Shown: piece after piece, positions 44,249 through 53,851 of the stretch
Layout: each line of letters begins with the position of its first letter
Position numbering within the stretch: position 1 is the first letter of the stretch
NCBI GenBank assembly: GCA_002049455.2
Contig: KV919016.1
Location: forward strand, 52,288-116,287
Reading direction: 5' to 3'
DNA from: Porphyra umbilicalis
Taxonomy: Eukaryota > Rhodophyta > Bangiophyceae > Bangiales > Bangiaceae
Length of the DNA: 64,000 nt
Program-made: the position numbers and the translations under genes
Notes under the pieces: generated by a model
Databases searched by the model: none
What the model was told of the DNA's origin: nothing
Seen by the model: only the letters and a program-made list of their open reading frames with translations

Positions 44249-44605
44249 ATGGGCTTGCGAGTCTGCCGCGGCCGTCGCCGCCGATGGCGGGATGCGGGCG
44301 CTGGTCGTCCCCTCCGTAAATGGCCAGCCGTCGAAGATGCTTTTGTGGCCGGACGCAAGCGCTCGGAATCGCTGGCGTCGCTGCTGCCAGAAGTGGCGGC
44401 CATGGCTGCGGCCGTGGGCGCTGGCGCCGCCGCGGCGCCAAGCGCCGGCCCCACCTGCCGACCAAGACGGTGCACGGCGGCCGCGCCCACTACTGCGGTC
44501 GCCGCCGAGCAGGAACTCGCAAGGCGCGCCCGACGCGCGGCGACTGCCAGCAGAAAGGGAGGAAGCACGCGCGGCGGCGACGGCGGCATCTCCACAGACG
44601 GATAG
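44249..44605 (+). CDS. Small hypothetical basic protein
   Basis: ATG 44249 (context AAAGATGG) to TAG 44605, 118 residues, in an isolated GC-rich island with host-like codon use. It begins MGLRVCRGRRRRWRDAG, has a helical stretch VEDAFVAGRKRSESLASLL, and is Ala/Arg-rich afterwards. No domain is recognised, and the opposite strand is open as well, so it may be a composition artefact. Confidence 0.25.
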   Translation: MGLRVCRGRRRRWRDAGAGRPLRKWPAVEDAFVAGRKRSESLASLLPEVAAMAAAVGAGAAAAPSAGPTCRPRRCTAAAPTTAVAAEQELARRARRAATASRKGGSTRGGDGGISTDG

Positions 44606-44863
44606 CGGCGGCGCTACCGCGCTCAATGGGAAGTGCAATTGGTGAAGAAAGATCGGCCAAAATAGACTTGCTCATTCGCATTTACAGAAGCTGACAATGT
44701 AAGTGGGAGTCGCTGAGTCCGGTGTTGCGGATCTGACTCGGAATCTGGGAAGGGTCTTCGATGTGCTCCAATCCTTGAGCAGGCATCTGAGTCTCCTGGC
44801 TATTCTACTAAGTAAATCAGCTTGAGTCAGAAGGTGAGTCGTGTGAACCGTGAATAGTCCTCA

Positions 44864-45761
44864 GAGCAAGCCCAGCGGTGCCCGCCAACGCCATAGTATA
44901 GCGTTTTCGACTCGATTCGTGGCGCATTGTGAGTGGCCCCTCCAAATTATGGAGCGGCCGATGGTCGGTGTCTTCCAGCGGTTCGGGCGCCAGAGTATAG
45001 CGCAAAATCCGAATTCTTCGGGACCGCGCCAGGAAGTGGAGGAGGAGCCCCGCCTGCACCATCCCAGCTGCAAACCATGCGTTTTCTGCTGGCGGAGCGC
45101 CCGCTGCGGAAGTGTAAAGATATGTACTCCCTCCCCTCTCTATTCGCATATTGCCCCCCCGCCCTGCATCCCCCCCACATGAGTTGAAGGGCGTGTTTTG
45201 GGGGACTGGGCCATCACGCTCGCCAGGAAGAATGCATGAGTTCAGCGCCACCCCCCCCCCGACTCTTGGCCAGCTGAAATCAACTGAAGATGTCGACGAA
45301 GAAACAGACGCACATATTAGATCGCTTCTCTGTTTATGTAGAGCACAATGGCGGTGACTGGCAAAAAGACGACAGCATTTGAATCCTCCCTGTTGCACCG
45401 TGCTTCCAGGAGGAGGGAATGCATGGTCGCTGGCTTCGAAAGCGACGTTGCAGCCGGACGTGTCTTGTAGTCATTGGTCAGGCGATTCAAAGAAACCACA
45501 TGGCCACTTCGAAGTGTCACCTGTCCTCATATTCGAGATGACCTTTCGATTCGCAGCGGCATGTTTCCGCCATATGGCTCCGCCAAACGTTGGGATGGCG
45601 TAGATCTCACGCCATACCACCGGATTATAGCGTCGGATCTCCGCCATCCCAACGTTTGGCGTGGATTCCGCGCCATAAATCTGACCGCTGGGCACCCTTC
45701 TCCGCCATAATTTGGCGTTAGCGGAGATTCTCCGCCATAATCCGAACCGCTGGGCTTGCTC
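44864..45761. mobile_element. TIR element, TCA-flanked, just upstream of CNOT10
   Basis: Left GAGCAAGCCCAGCGGT is exactly mirrored at the right end (ACCGCTGGGCTTGCTC). TCA flanks both sides (44861-44863 and 45762-45764). The 3-bp T-N-A duplication and GAGC start resemble the Harbinger-type MITE at 17207. Inside, a perfect 20-bp inverted repeat (45581-45600 and 45642-45661, CGCCAAACGTTGGGATGGCG) forms a hairpin. CGCCATAAT words recur near both ends. The element ends 334 bp before the CNOT10 start codon. Confidence 0.75.
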
Positions 45762-46095
45762 TCAGCACCGCGCCCGCGCTCGATCGCAGCGTCACCGCGC
45801 GCCCGCCCCCGGCCCCGCCGTCCCGGCCGCCGCCGCTGCCGCCGCCCCCGCGGCCGCCGCGGTGGGGCAGGCAACGAGGCGGGACGTCTCCCTCTTGTGC
45901 CTCTTTATTCGTAGTGTCGCCGCTTCTTTCCTGCCCATTTTGGTGGTGGCGTTGTGCACGCCGCCCCCGACGTCAGCCCCCGCCCCGCCCGACGCGTGCC
46001 GCCGTCGCCCCGCCGTGCGGCGTGGGTGCGCGCCGCCGCGGGTTCCCCGCCACCCCCGGCCGCCCCCCCGCCGGCCGGGGCACGGACCGCCCGCC

Positions 46096-46221
46096 ATGGG
46101 CGACGACGCCCCCGCGGCCGCGGCCGCCGCGCGGCGCGCTTTTGCGGCGGGCGACTGGGAGCGGTGCAGACGGCTGCTGGCGGCGCTACCCACCGGCCGC
46201 GGCGGCGGTGGCAGCGGCGCG

Positions 46222-46255
<34 letters not shown>

Positions 46256-48533
46256 GCGGCAGCGCCCCCCCGCGGGCGGTCGCGCAGGTCGCGTACAACA
46301 CGGCGGTCGTTGGCGCCCACGAGGGCGGGTGCCTCGACGCGGCGGCGGCGACGTTGGCGGCCGCCACCGCCGACCTCATCCCCCCCGCCGTCAGTGCCGG
46401 TTGGCGCCACAAGCGGCGGGGCAGCGGCGGCAGCAACAGCGGTGGTGGCGGCGGCACGCCCAGACGTGCCGACGGTGGGGGGGGCGGCGGCGACGCGGCG
46501 GCCGCCGCCGCCGCTGCCGCCGCCGACCCTGATGGCGGCGGCGGCGGCCGCGGTGGCGGCGGCGACGCAGGGGGCACCCCCCCCCCTTCCCCCTCGACGA
46601 TGGGGACGACTCGGACGGCGACGGCGACGGGGAGGAGGAGGCCGCGTTTGGCGCGCTCCTCGCCGCCTCGGGCGGCGTGCCCGTCTACAATGCCGCCGTC
46701 GTCGACGCGGCGGGCGGGCGGACCGGCCGGGCTGCCCGCGCGCTCGACTACCTCCTCGGCCACGTGGCGATTGTGCCCGACTGGCTCGCGCTGCGGGCGG
46801 CGGCGGCGCGCCTCGACGTTGCCGTGCGGCGGGTGGCGGCCGCGCGGGGGTCGGTCGACCCGCCGCCGGGGGGGGCGGGGGGGGGGGGACGACGCCGCCG
46901 GGGGAGGGGCGCCGGCGGCGGCGGCGGCGGCGGTGGTGTCGCGGGAGCTCGAGCGCGCGCGGGAGGTGCTGTCGATTGCCGAGCGGGTCGTTGCGCTGTG
47001 TTGCCCGCCGGGGGGCGGCGGTGGCGACGGCGGCGGCGGTGGTGGTGGGGGCGGCAGCGGGCGTGGTGCGTCGGCGGCAACGACGACGGCGGCGGCGGCG
47101 GCGCCCGTATCCACGACGATTGCGGCAGTGTCGGCCGGCCTCGGGGAGGAGGAGGAGTATGCGGGCCTCGGGGAGATTGGCGTCGGCATGCCCCCCGACG
47201 CGGACGAGGGCGGGGGGGTGGCGGCGGCGACGGGGACCGCCCCTGGGGCGCCGTCGCCCCCGCCACCCCGGCGGCCGGGGCGGGGTGCCACCTCCTCCTG
47301 CCCCCCCCCACTCGCCCGCCGCCGCGCGGGCGTCGCTCGCCCTGTACCGGCTGCTTGTGGAGAGCCTCGGCGGGCCGCCGTCGGCGCCCGGCGACGCGGC
47401 CGCCGTCGACGCGGCGGCGGCGGCGGGGGCGGGGGCGGGGCACGCCGCGCCCCCCCCCCCTCCTGGCGGCGGCGCCCCCCCCCCCCCCCTCCCCCCCCCT
47501 CACCGCCGCCGCCGCCGTCGTGCGCGCGCACGCGGCGTGGCGGCGCGGCGCTCCCGCCGCGGCGGCCGCGTCGCTCGCCGCCGCCGCCGCGGCGGCGGCG
47601 TTCCCCCCCACCGACGGCGGGGGGGGCGGCGCGGGCGCCGTCCCCGCAGCCGTGTTGCACAACCTCGGCGTCGTGCACCACAGCCTCGGGGAGGGGGGGG
47701 GGGACCGCCGCGCGTCGGCGCTCGCCACCGTCTACTACACCCGCGCGCTCGACGCGTGGGCGCGGTGCCTGCCGCCCGCCGCGGGCGGGGGCGCGGCCGC
47801 CGCCGCCGCCGCCGCCCCGCGGCTGCCGTCGACGCTGCTGGTGGTAGACGGCGCGTCGGCGTCGGCGGCGGCGGCGGCGGCGGCGGCGGCCGACGCGGGC
47901 GCCGACGCGGCGTCGAGCCTCGCCGCCGCCCTCCCGTCGGCGGCCGCGAGCCGCGCCGCCGCCACCGCCGCCGCGCTCGGCGTGCAGCTGCTGCTCGGCG
48001 GGCGCGCCGCGGCGGCGGCGCCGGTGCTCGCCGCCGCGCTGCGCCACGCGCCGCCGCCCGCGCGGCCGCGGCTGTGGGTGCGCCTCGCCGAAGCGGCCGT
48101 CGGCGTGGCGGGGTCGGTCGGCGCCGGCGGCGTCGCTGCCGACGGCGGCGCCGCCGCCGCCGCGTCAGTGTTGGCGGTCGTCGTTGGCGCGGGACCCGCC
48201 CGCCGCCACGTGGTCGTCGACGACCCGGCGGGTGGGGGCGACGGCGGCGTGCCGCCACCACCCCCCGCCGCCGCCGCCGCCGACGGCGGCTCCTTGCCGG
48301 CAGCGTCGGCGTCGCCCGTGGCGACGCGCGACGCGCTCCTGCGCTACGCGTCGCTCGCCGCGGGGGCGGCGGTGGCGGCGCTCGACGCCGGCGGGCCGGG
48401 CGCCGACCCCGACGGCGTCGTGCGGTCGGCGGCGCTCGGGCTGATTGCGTATGCAGACGGGGGCGTCTCGGCGGCCGCCGCCGGGTGGGGCGACGGCGCC
48501 CCCGACGCGCCCGCCGCCGGGGCGGCGGGCGCT

Positions 48534-48574
<41 letters not shown>

Positions 48575-49252
48575 CGGCGCCTTTGGCGCCCACACCCTCG
48601 CCGCCACCCGCGCGTCGTCGCGCGCCATGGACGTGGCGGCGGCGGCGCTGCCGACGACCGCCGCCGCCGCCGCCGCCGCCGCCGCTGCCGCCGCCGCACC
48701 CGGCGGCCACGGGGGCACGGCGCGCGACGTTGCGCTCGGCCGCGTGCGCGCCGCGCGCGCGGCGGCCGCCGCCGCCACCCACGGGTTGCACCTCGCGTCG
48801 CTCTACTCGGCCGACGTGCTCGCGCGGGGCGGCCGCCTCGCGGCGGCGGCTGGGGAGTTGACGACGCTCGCGTTGCAGCAGGGGCGCCTCGCCCCCGCCG
48901 CGCGCTTCAACGCCGCCGCCGTGGCGGCGGCGGCGGGCGACGTGGCGGCGGCGGCGGCGGGCATTGGGGCGCTCATTGGGGGGGGGGCCGGCCGCGTGGG
49001 GGGGGGGGGGGGGGGGGGGGGGGGGGTCCCTCGCCCGCCCGCTGCGCCTCTTGGCCGTGTATGTGTGTTTGCGGGTGGGCGACCGACGGGCGGCGGCGGC
49101 GCTGCTGCGGGGGGGGGGGGGGACGTGCCGTCGGGGGAGGGCGTGGCGGCGACCGTCGCCGAGGCGGTGGCGGGGGCGCTCGCGCGGGAGCGGGGGGGAG
49201 GGGGGGGGGGGGGGGGGGGGACGACGTTGTGCCCGTGCCCGTGGCGGGCTGA
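46096..49252 (+). CDS. CNOT10: CCR4-NOT complex subunit 10-like TPR protein (frame broken at G/C runs)
   Basis: ATG 46096 has an ideal context (CCGCCATGGG). The N-terminus (RRAFAAGDWERCRRLLAAL, later VAQVAYNTAVVGAHEGGCLD) is the first TPR pair of CNOT10. Further matching parts are LALYRLLVESLGG, AAVLHNLGVVHHSLGEGG, TVYYTRALDAWARCLPP, RPRLWVRLAEAAVGV, an Ala-rich helical tail with ARFNAAAVAAAAGD, and LRLLAVYVCLRVGD. The coherent protein needs frame changes at about 46573-46592, 46869-46893, 47291-47312, 47450-47500, 48998-49026 (29 G) and near 49113. All lie in G or C homopolymers. The most likely stop is TGA at 49250-49252. CNOT10 is a TPR scaffold that, with CNOT11, docks on CNOT1 in the cytoplasmic deadenylase complex. 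Family assignment rests on motif order and is moderate. Confidence 0.6.
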
Positions 49253-49672
49253 GGGGGGGGGGGGGGTGGGTGCGCGGTGGGGGGGGGGGGGGAGGAGGGG
49301 GGGGGGTGCTGCCGCTTGGGGGGTCGGACGAGCTCGACAGGGATGGAAATCAATGGGAAAGTGCGGTTGCTGTTGTGGTGGCCGGGGCGCGCAGCTGCGT
49401 GTGGCCGTTGCGCTTGTCGCGCCGGCCGGCGGGGTCGGGGCGTGGCGTCGGCGCGGGCGGCACGGCGCGCACGCGGCGGCACGCACCGATACAGACGGGC
49501 GGCGTCATGGACTCGCGGCGGCCGCCCGGAGGGCGACCGCCGCGCCGGCAGCGGCCGCCGCCGCCCGCCGCCACTGTCGGCACGCGCGCCCGCCCGCGCC
49601 CGCATCCCGCACCGCGGGAGGGGCCACGGGCACCGACGGCGGCGGGCGGCGCGGTGACGGCGCAGGGGCGGT

Positions 49673-50281
49673 TTGCGTCCCGCTGTCCAGACAGACGCGC
49701 GTGTCGTTGGGGCTGCCGTGGCCCCCAAAGAGATTGAGCTGCCACGCTCGGGTGCCCTCCCTCCCCACCCCCCTTTGTGGCGCCGGACGCGGCCGCCGTG
49801 CCACCCGCCGGCGGCGCCGGCGGGGTCCTGCCACCTCGTCGGCACCCGCTGCAACAGTGGCCTCGATGGCGTCCACCTCGGCCTCGACGGGGCCACGTAC
49901 GACACGTGCACCGCCGCGGTCCCCAACGGGAGCACGTGCGGGGTGGCTGGCACCCGCCGCGCCGTCGGCAACGTGTGCGTGGCAGGCGGCACCCCCGCCT
50001 CCCGCTGCGTCGACGGCCGTTTGTGTGCGGACGGCCCGGCCGGCTGCGTGTTTGGGCTCGACGCCGGCCGTAGGCCGCCCTGCCGCCGCCAAAAAAAGAG
50101 CGGCTGCGAGTCGGTCCCATGGGCGACCGTGCCCCCACCCTCTCCCGGTGGGTGCCCCGGCTGCCGCCGACCGCGCCCACGGCGTCACCCGAAAGATACG
50201 GCAAAAAGCCCTTTACAACCCTGTTGTCTCTGGTCCTTTACAACCCTGTTGTTGTCTCGTGGAGGAATTCTCCTGAATTAA
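49673..50281 (+). CDS. Cysteine-rich ORF, partial or decayed, unknown
   Basis: The plus frame shows regularly spaced Cys between about 49820 and 50090 (CHLVGTRCNSGLDG, YDTCTAAVPNGSTCGVAG, VCVAGG, RCVDGRLCADGPAGC), with Tyr, Asn and Gly between them. This is unlike the Arg/Pro noise of other frames and suggestive of a secreted disulfide-rich domain. The frame has no ATG before this part and no recognisable signal peptide. It may be the tail of a longer gene whose start is lost in homopolymer errors, or chance. The end overlaps two direct copies of CTTTACAACCCTGTTGT (50211 and 50236). Confidence 0.25.
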   Translation: MRPAVQTDARVVGAAVAPKEIELPRSGALPPHPPLWRRTRPPCHPPAAPAGSCHLVGTRCNSGLDGVHLGLDGATYDTCTAAVPNGSTCGVAGTRRAVGNVCVAGGTPASRCVDGRLCADGPAGCVFGLDAGRRPPCRRQKKSGCESVPWATVPPPSPGGCPGCRRPRPRRHPKDTAKSPLQPCCLWSFTTLLLSRGGILLN

Positions 50282-50612
50282 CAAAGTCTCTGGTGCACTA
50301 CGGATAGCAGATCGGTCCCGCCAATTGATGCAGTACTGTAGTGGCCCATGAATTGATTTAATGTCATGGGAAAATTAGTCGTGACTAACCGGGTCGGGCG
50401 TGAGCTCAACTCGTTTTCGGCACGGCTTGGTGCGGCGGCGTGGCGCCGCCACGCCGGCGCGTCCGCCGAGATCCCGCCCACTCCCACGCTCTGTCGGCCG
50501 CCACTTTTTTGGGCATCTGCCGCCATCCCCCCTCCTCGGCCGTGTGTGTTCTCACTCCCCCCCCCTCCCGACCGGCTTTTGTGGCCTTCTTACCCTCTTT
50601 GTTTTTCTCGCC

Positions 50613-51400
50613 ATGGCTCCCCCGGCTGCCTTTGCGTCGGCCGTTCCCCTCCGCCTGTCCCGCCCGCCGGCGGCGCTGCGGACGTCGGCGGCGGCGGCGG
50701 TCGCCCCCCCCACGCGCGCCACCCCCCCCCCGCCCGCGCGCCGGCGCCGCGCATGTCCACCGCGGCCGACGCGTCGTCGACGCACGAGCTCAACGGGACG
50801 ACCATCTCGGGCCCGCTGGTGCCCGCGCGCAACTACCTCATGGTCCGCGTCGCGTCGCCGCCCGAGACGACCACCGGCGGCCTCATCCTGTCGACGGCGG
50901 CGGTGGAGAAGCCGTCGTATGGGGAGGTGCTGTCGACGGGCCCCGGCGCCTACTTCCCCGCCGGCGGCTTGATCCCCATGGTCGTGGCCGTTGGCGAAAC
51001 GGTCCTCTATGGCAAGTATGGGGGCACGGAGCTCCAGTACGACAATGCCAAGACGACGCTCGTCACCCAAGACGACGTCTTGTGCAAGCTCAAGGGCGGC
51101 GCCTATGCCGCGGACGCGGTCGAGCCCATCCTCGACCGCGTCTTCGTCAAAAAGGCCAAGGCGGAAGCCGCGTCGGGCGGCGGCATTGTGCTGACGGCGG
51201 GGGCGGGGTCGGCAGAGCGCAACACGGGGGAGGTTGTTGCCGTTGGCCCGGGGCGGCTGATGGAGAATGGGGAGACGGAGCCGCTGAGCTTTGGCGCCGG
51301 CGCGCGCGTGTTGTTTGCCAAGTTTGGGGGGACGGAGGTCAAGTTTGGGGCGGACGAGTACGTGGTGCTCCGCGTGGCCGACATTTACGCGCACTGGTAG
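50613..51400 (+). CDS. CPN20: Chloroplast co-chaperonin Cpn20, double GroES domain
   Basis: The main frame from ATG 50753 gives 215 residues with two tandem GroES domains. Domain 1 is about residues 14-105 (GPLVPARNYLMVRVASPPET, GGLILSTAAVEKPSYGEVLS, GETVLYGKYGG). Domain 2 is about 118-214 (PILDRVFVKKAKAEAASGGG, TGEVVAVGPG, GARVLFAKFGGTEVKF, YVVLRVADIYAHW). Both keep the mobile-loop plus GEV-x-x-x-GPG pattern. Upstream, ATG 50613 (context CGCCATGG) in another frame encodes a transit-peptide-like start (MAPPAAFASAVPLRLSRPPA). The two frames meet at C runs around 50701-50732, so the precursor probably starts at 50613 with one indel. Cpn20 caps Cpn60 in the plastid stroma to help proteins fold. 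Stop TAG 51398-51400. Confidence 0.85.
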
Positions 51401-52156
51401 GCGGCGGCGGCGGCGGGGGGGGGGGGGGGGGCGGGGGGGGGGCGCGCGCGGCGGGGGGTGGGTAGGCGGTCGACGAGGTGGGGTGACGGGGCGCCGGCGG
51501 GGCGCCCGGCGGCACGCGGGGGGGTGTGCGTGGGGTGTCGGGCGGGTGTGGCACGCGCGGCGCGGGGGGCCAAACGCGGCGGTTGTGGCTTGCCGCCCCG
51601 CCGTCCACTCCGCCTACCGCCGGCTGGACGAGTAAACGAGGCGTGACGCACCCTGCGCGGCCGTGGAGCGCGCACGCCCGCGTCTGTGGCGGCCGCGTGG
51701 CGCCGGTGGGGCCCCCCCCAAGAAACAAAGACGCCGGCGCGGCCGCGCCGCTCTGCCCGCGGCCGCGACGCGGCGCGGCACACCGCCCCGCGCGCCCCGG
51801 GGCGGGCGCAGACGCGGGGCCCGCGGTCCTTCCCCCCCCCGCCCGCCCGCCCCCTCCCCCCCCCCCCAGTGCCACCCCCGCCGCCCGCCCGTCGCCCGCC
51901 CGCCCGCCCGCGTCGCCGCCGCGCCGCGCCGCCGCCGCCGCCGCCGCCCGCCACGGTCGTCCCCGCGGGCGGCGGCGGCGCCGCCGCCGCCCCCGCCGCC
52001 GCCCCCCGCCGCCTCGCGACGGCATGGGACCGACGGGCGCGGGGGCGCGCCGCGCCCGCGCGCCCCCCCCGCGTCCCCCTCGAGCGGGGGCGTCGGCCAC
52101 TGCGGGGGTGGCACCGGCGGGCGCGTTGGTGGCGCCGGCGGGCGCCGCGGTGCCAC

Positions 52157-52204
<48 letters not shown>

Positions 52205-53851
52205 AGCGTGGCGGCGGCGGCGCCGCCGACGGGTGGCGCCGCCGTCAGACGCGCCGCCCGGAACCGCCTCGCCGCCCGCGTCGGGGGTGCCCGTGCCGCT
52301 CGCGGCCGTCGCCCCCGCCGTGGGCGCCCAGTCCAGACCCCCCGCTGTCGCCCGACGCCCTTTCCCCGCCCGCCGCTGCGCGCGTGGCGTCGCGGGTGGC
52401 AGCCTGCCCCATGCACACGCGTCGGGCGCGGCCGTTGCCGCCCCTGCCGCCGCCGCCCGCGCCGCCGCCGGCACTGCCGCCGCGTGCGCGGTGGCGGCAA
52501 CCGTTGACGGCGGGTGGCACGCCCGCCACCGCCCCGCCGTCGACGGCCCCGGTCGCGGCGTCAATGGCGGCGTGCCGCAGTCTGGCGCCCGCGCGGCAGG
52601 AGGCACGGCACCCGCGGCGCGGCGGGCCGCGGGTGTTCATTGCCTGTGGCGGCGGCGGCGGCGGTGGTGGCAGCGGCGGCGAGTGCGGTAACAGCAGAGA
52701 TGGGTGTGGCCGCGGCGTGGCGCCTCTGCGCCCTCCCCTCTGCTGCGCACCAGCAGCGCCGACGGCGGCGCGTGCCGGGCCCACGCGGCTGCGCGTCTGC
52801 CGCCCGGCGGCCGCCGCCGCGTCCACGGGTGTAGACGCGGGCGGCGGTCGACAGCCGACGGCGGCCGCCGTCGCGCCGCCGGGCCGCAAGCCGGCGCCAG
52901 CGGGCGTTTCGCCGCCCGCCAATGTCGCCGCTGCCGTCGCTGTCGCCGCCGCCGCCGCCGCCGCCGCCACCGCCGTGTCGGGCGGCGGCGTGCCGGCGCG
53001 ACCGCCACCGTCGGCGGCTGCCGGCGAAAGTTGGTGGGCGCTGCGGTCGACGGGCCCGCCGCGATGGCGTTGACGCAGCAGCGCGTGTTTGCGAGCGGGC
53101 TCCTGTTGCGTGCCTGTGGCGCGCACGGGGGGCTATGGTGGGAGCAGTTGTGCGGCGCTTGCCGGCCGGTCGCGGCGACTCGTCGACAGACATTGGCGCC
53201 TTGCGGTGGTGTTTGTGACGGTGACGACGGCCACCCGCCTGGGGCAGCCGGTCGGCGGGCGGCGGCTGTCGCTCTATTATGGCGCCGCGCCCGCGGCGCG
53301 GCACGGCCCGTGCCGGCACGGCATGCTGTGCCGTCCCCGGGGGTGCGGGCGCCGGGCAAACGTGGCGACCGCGGTCGTTGGCGTGGCGCTACGGCATCCG
53401 GCCGCGGTGCCTTTGGTTGGGATGGGGCGCAATTTTGGTTTGCCCGACAATTACGTCGCCGCCAACACTCCCCGACTATCAAAAGCCCGCCATCAGCACA
53501 CGCCGGACGCGCGCGCGGGGGTGTGTGCCGCCCCGACTTGGGATCACCGTCGTTTGTGCGCAGCCGGTGCGCGCGGGGCGGCCACTGCGGCGCGGGGACC
53601 ACGGCGGCCGGGCGGTCACCTGCACGCCGCGTGCGGCCGTTGCGGCGGTTGCGCTCCCCGCCGCCGTCTGTCTGCGCGTGCGTTTCGCCCCCGCGCGGCC
53701 GGCGCGTCGCCGCGGTCGCCCCGTTTGCCACGCGCGCGCGCCGCGGGGCCGCGTCGCAGCGCGCGGCACGCCGCCGCCCCCATCCCCCCTCCACGTGCTT
53801 CCCCGGTGGCGGCCGCTTCCCCCCCCCTCGCGCGCGGCTGCCGCCTCTGCC
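51401..53851. other. Extremely GC-rich spacer, no gene recognised
   Basis: Long G and C runs and an approx. 45-bp GCC repeat at 52158-52202. Open frames up to several hundred residues exist on both strands but translate to Ala/Pro/Arg/Gly without domains. Part of this must be the Cpn20 3' and SMC6 5' regulatory regions. A small gene broken by homopolymer errors cannot be excluded. Confidence 0.4.

Noticed and set aside
45792-48047. 751-residue minus-strand open frame across CNOT10
   Set aside because: Composition artefact: Gly/Pro/Arg/Ala only. The plus strand carries the TPR motifs.
49253-50276. Continuation of the long plus frame beyond the CNOT10 stop
   Set aside because: After the VCLRVGD region and the TGA at 49250 in the matching frame, the remaining translation shows no TPR or family resemblance.
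53279-53851. In-frame N-terminal extension of SMC6 by about 190 residues
   Set aside because: Arg/Ala-rich sequence without domain. The ATG at 53852 has a good context and is followed by a typical acidic SMC6 N-terminus.
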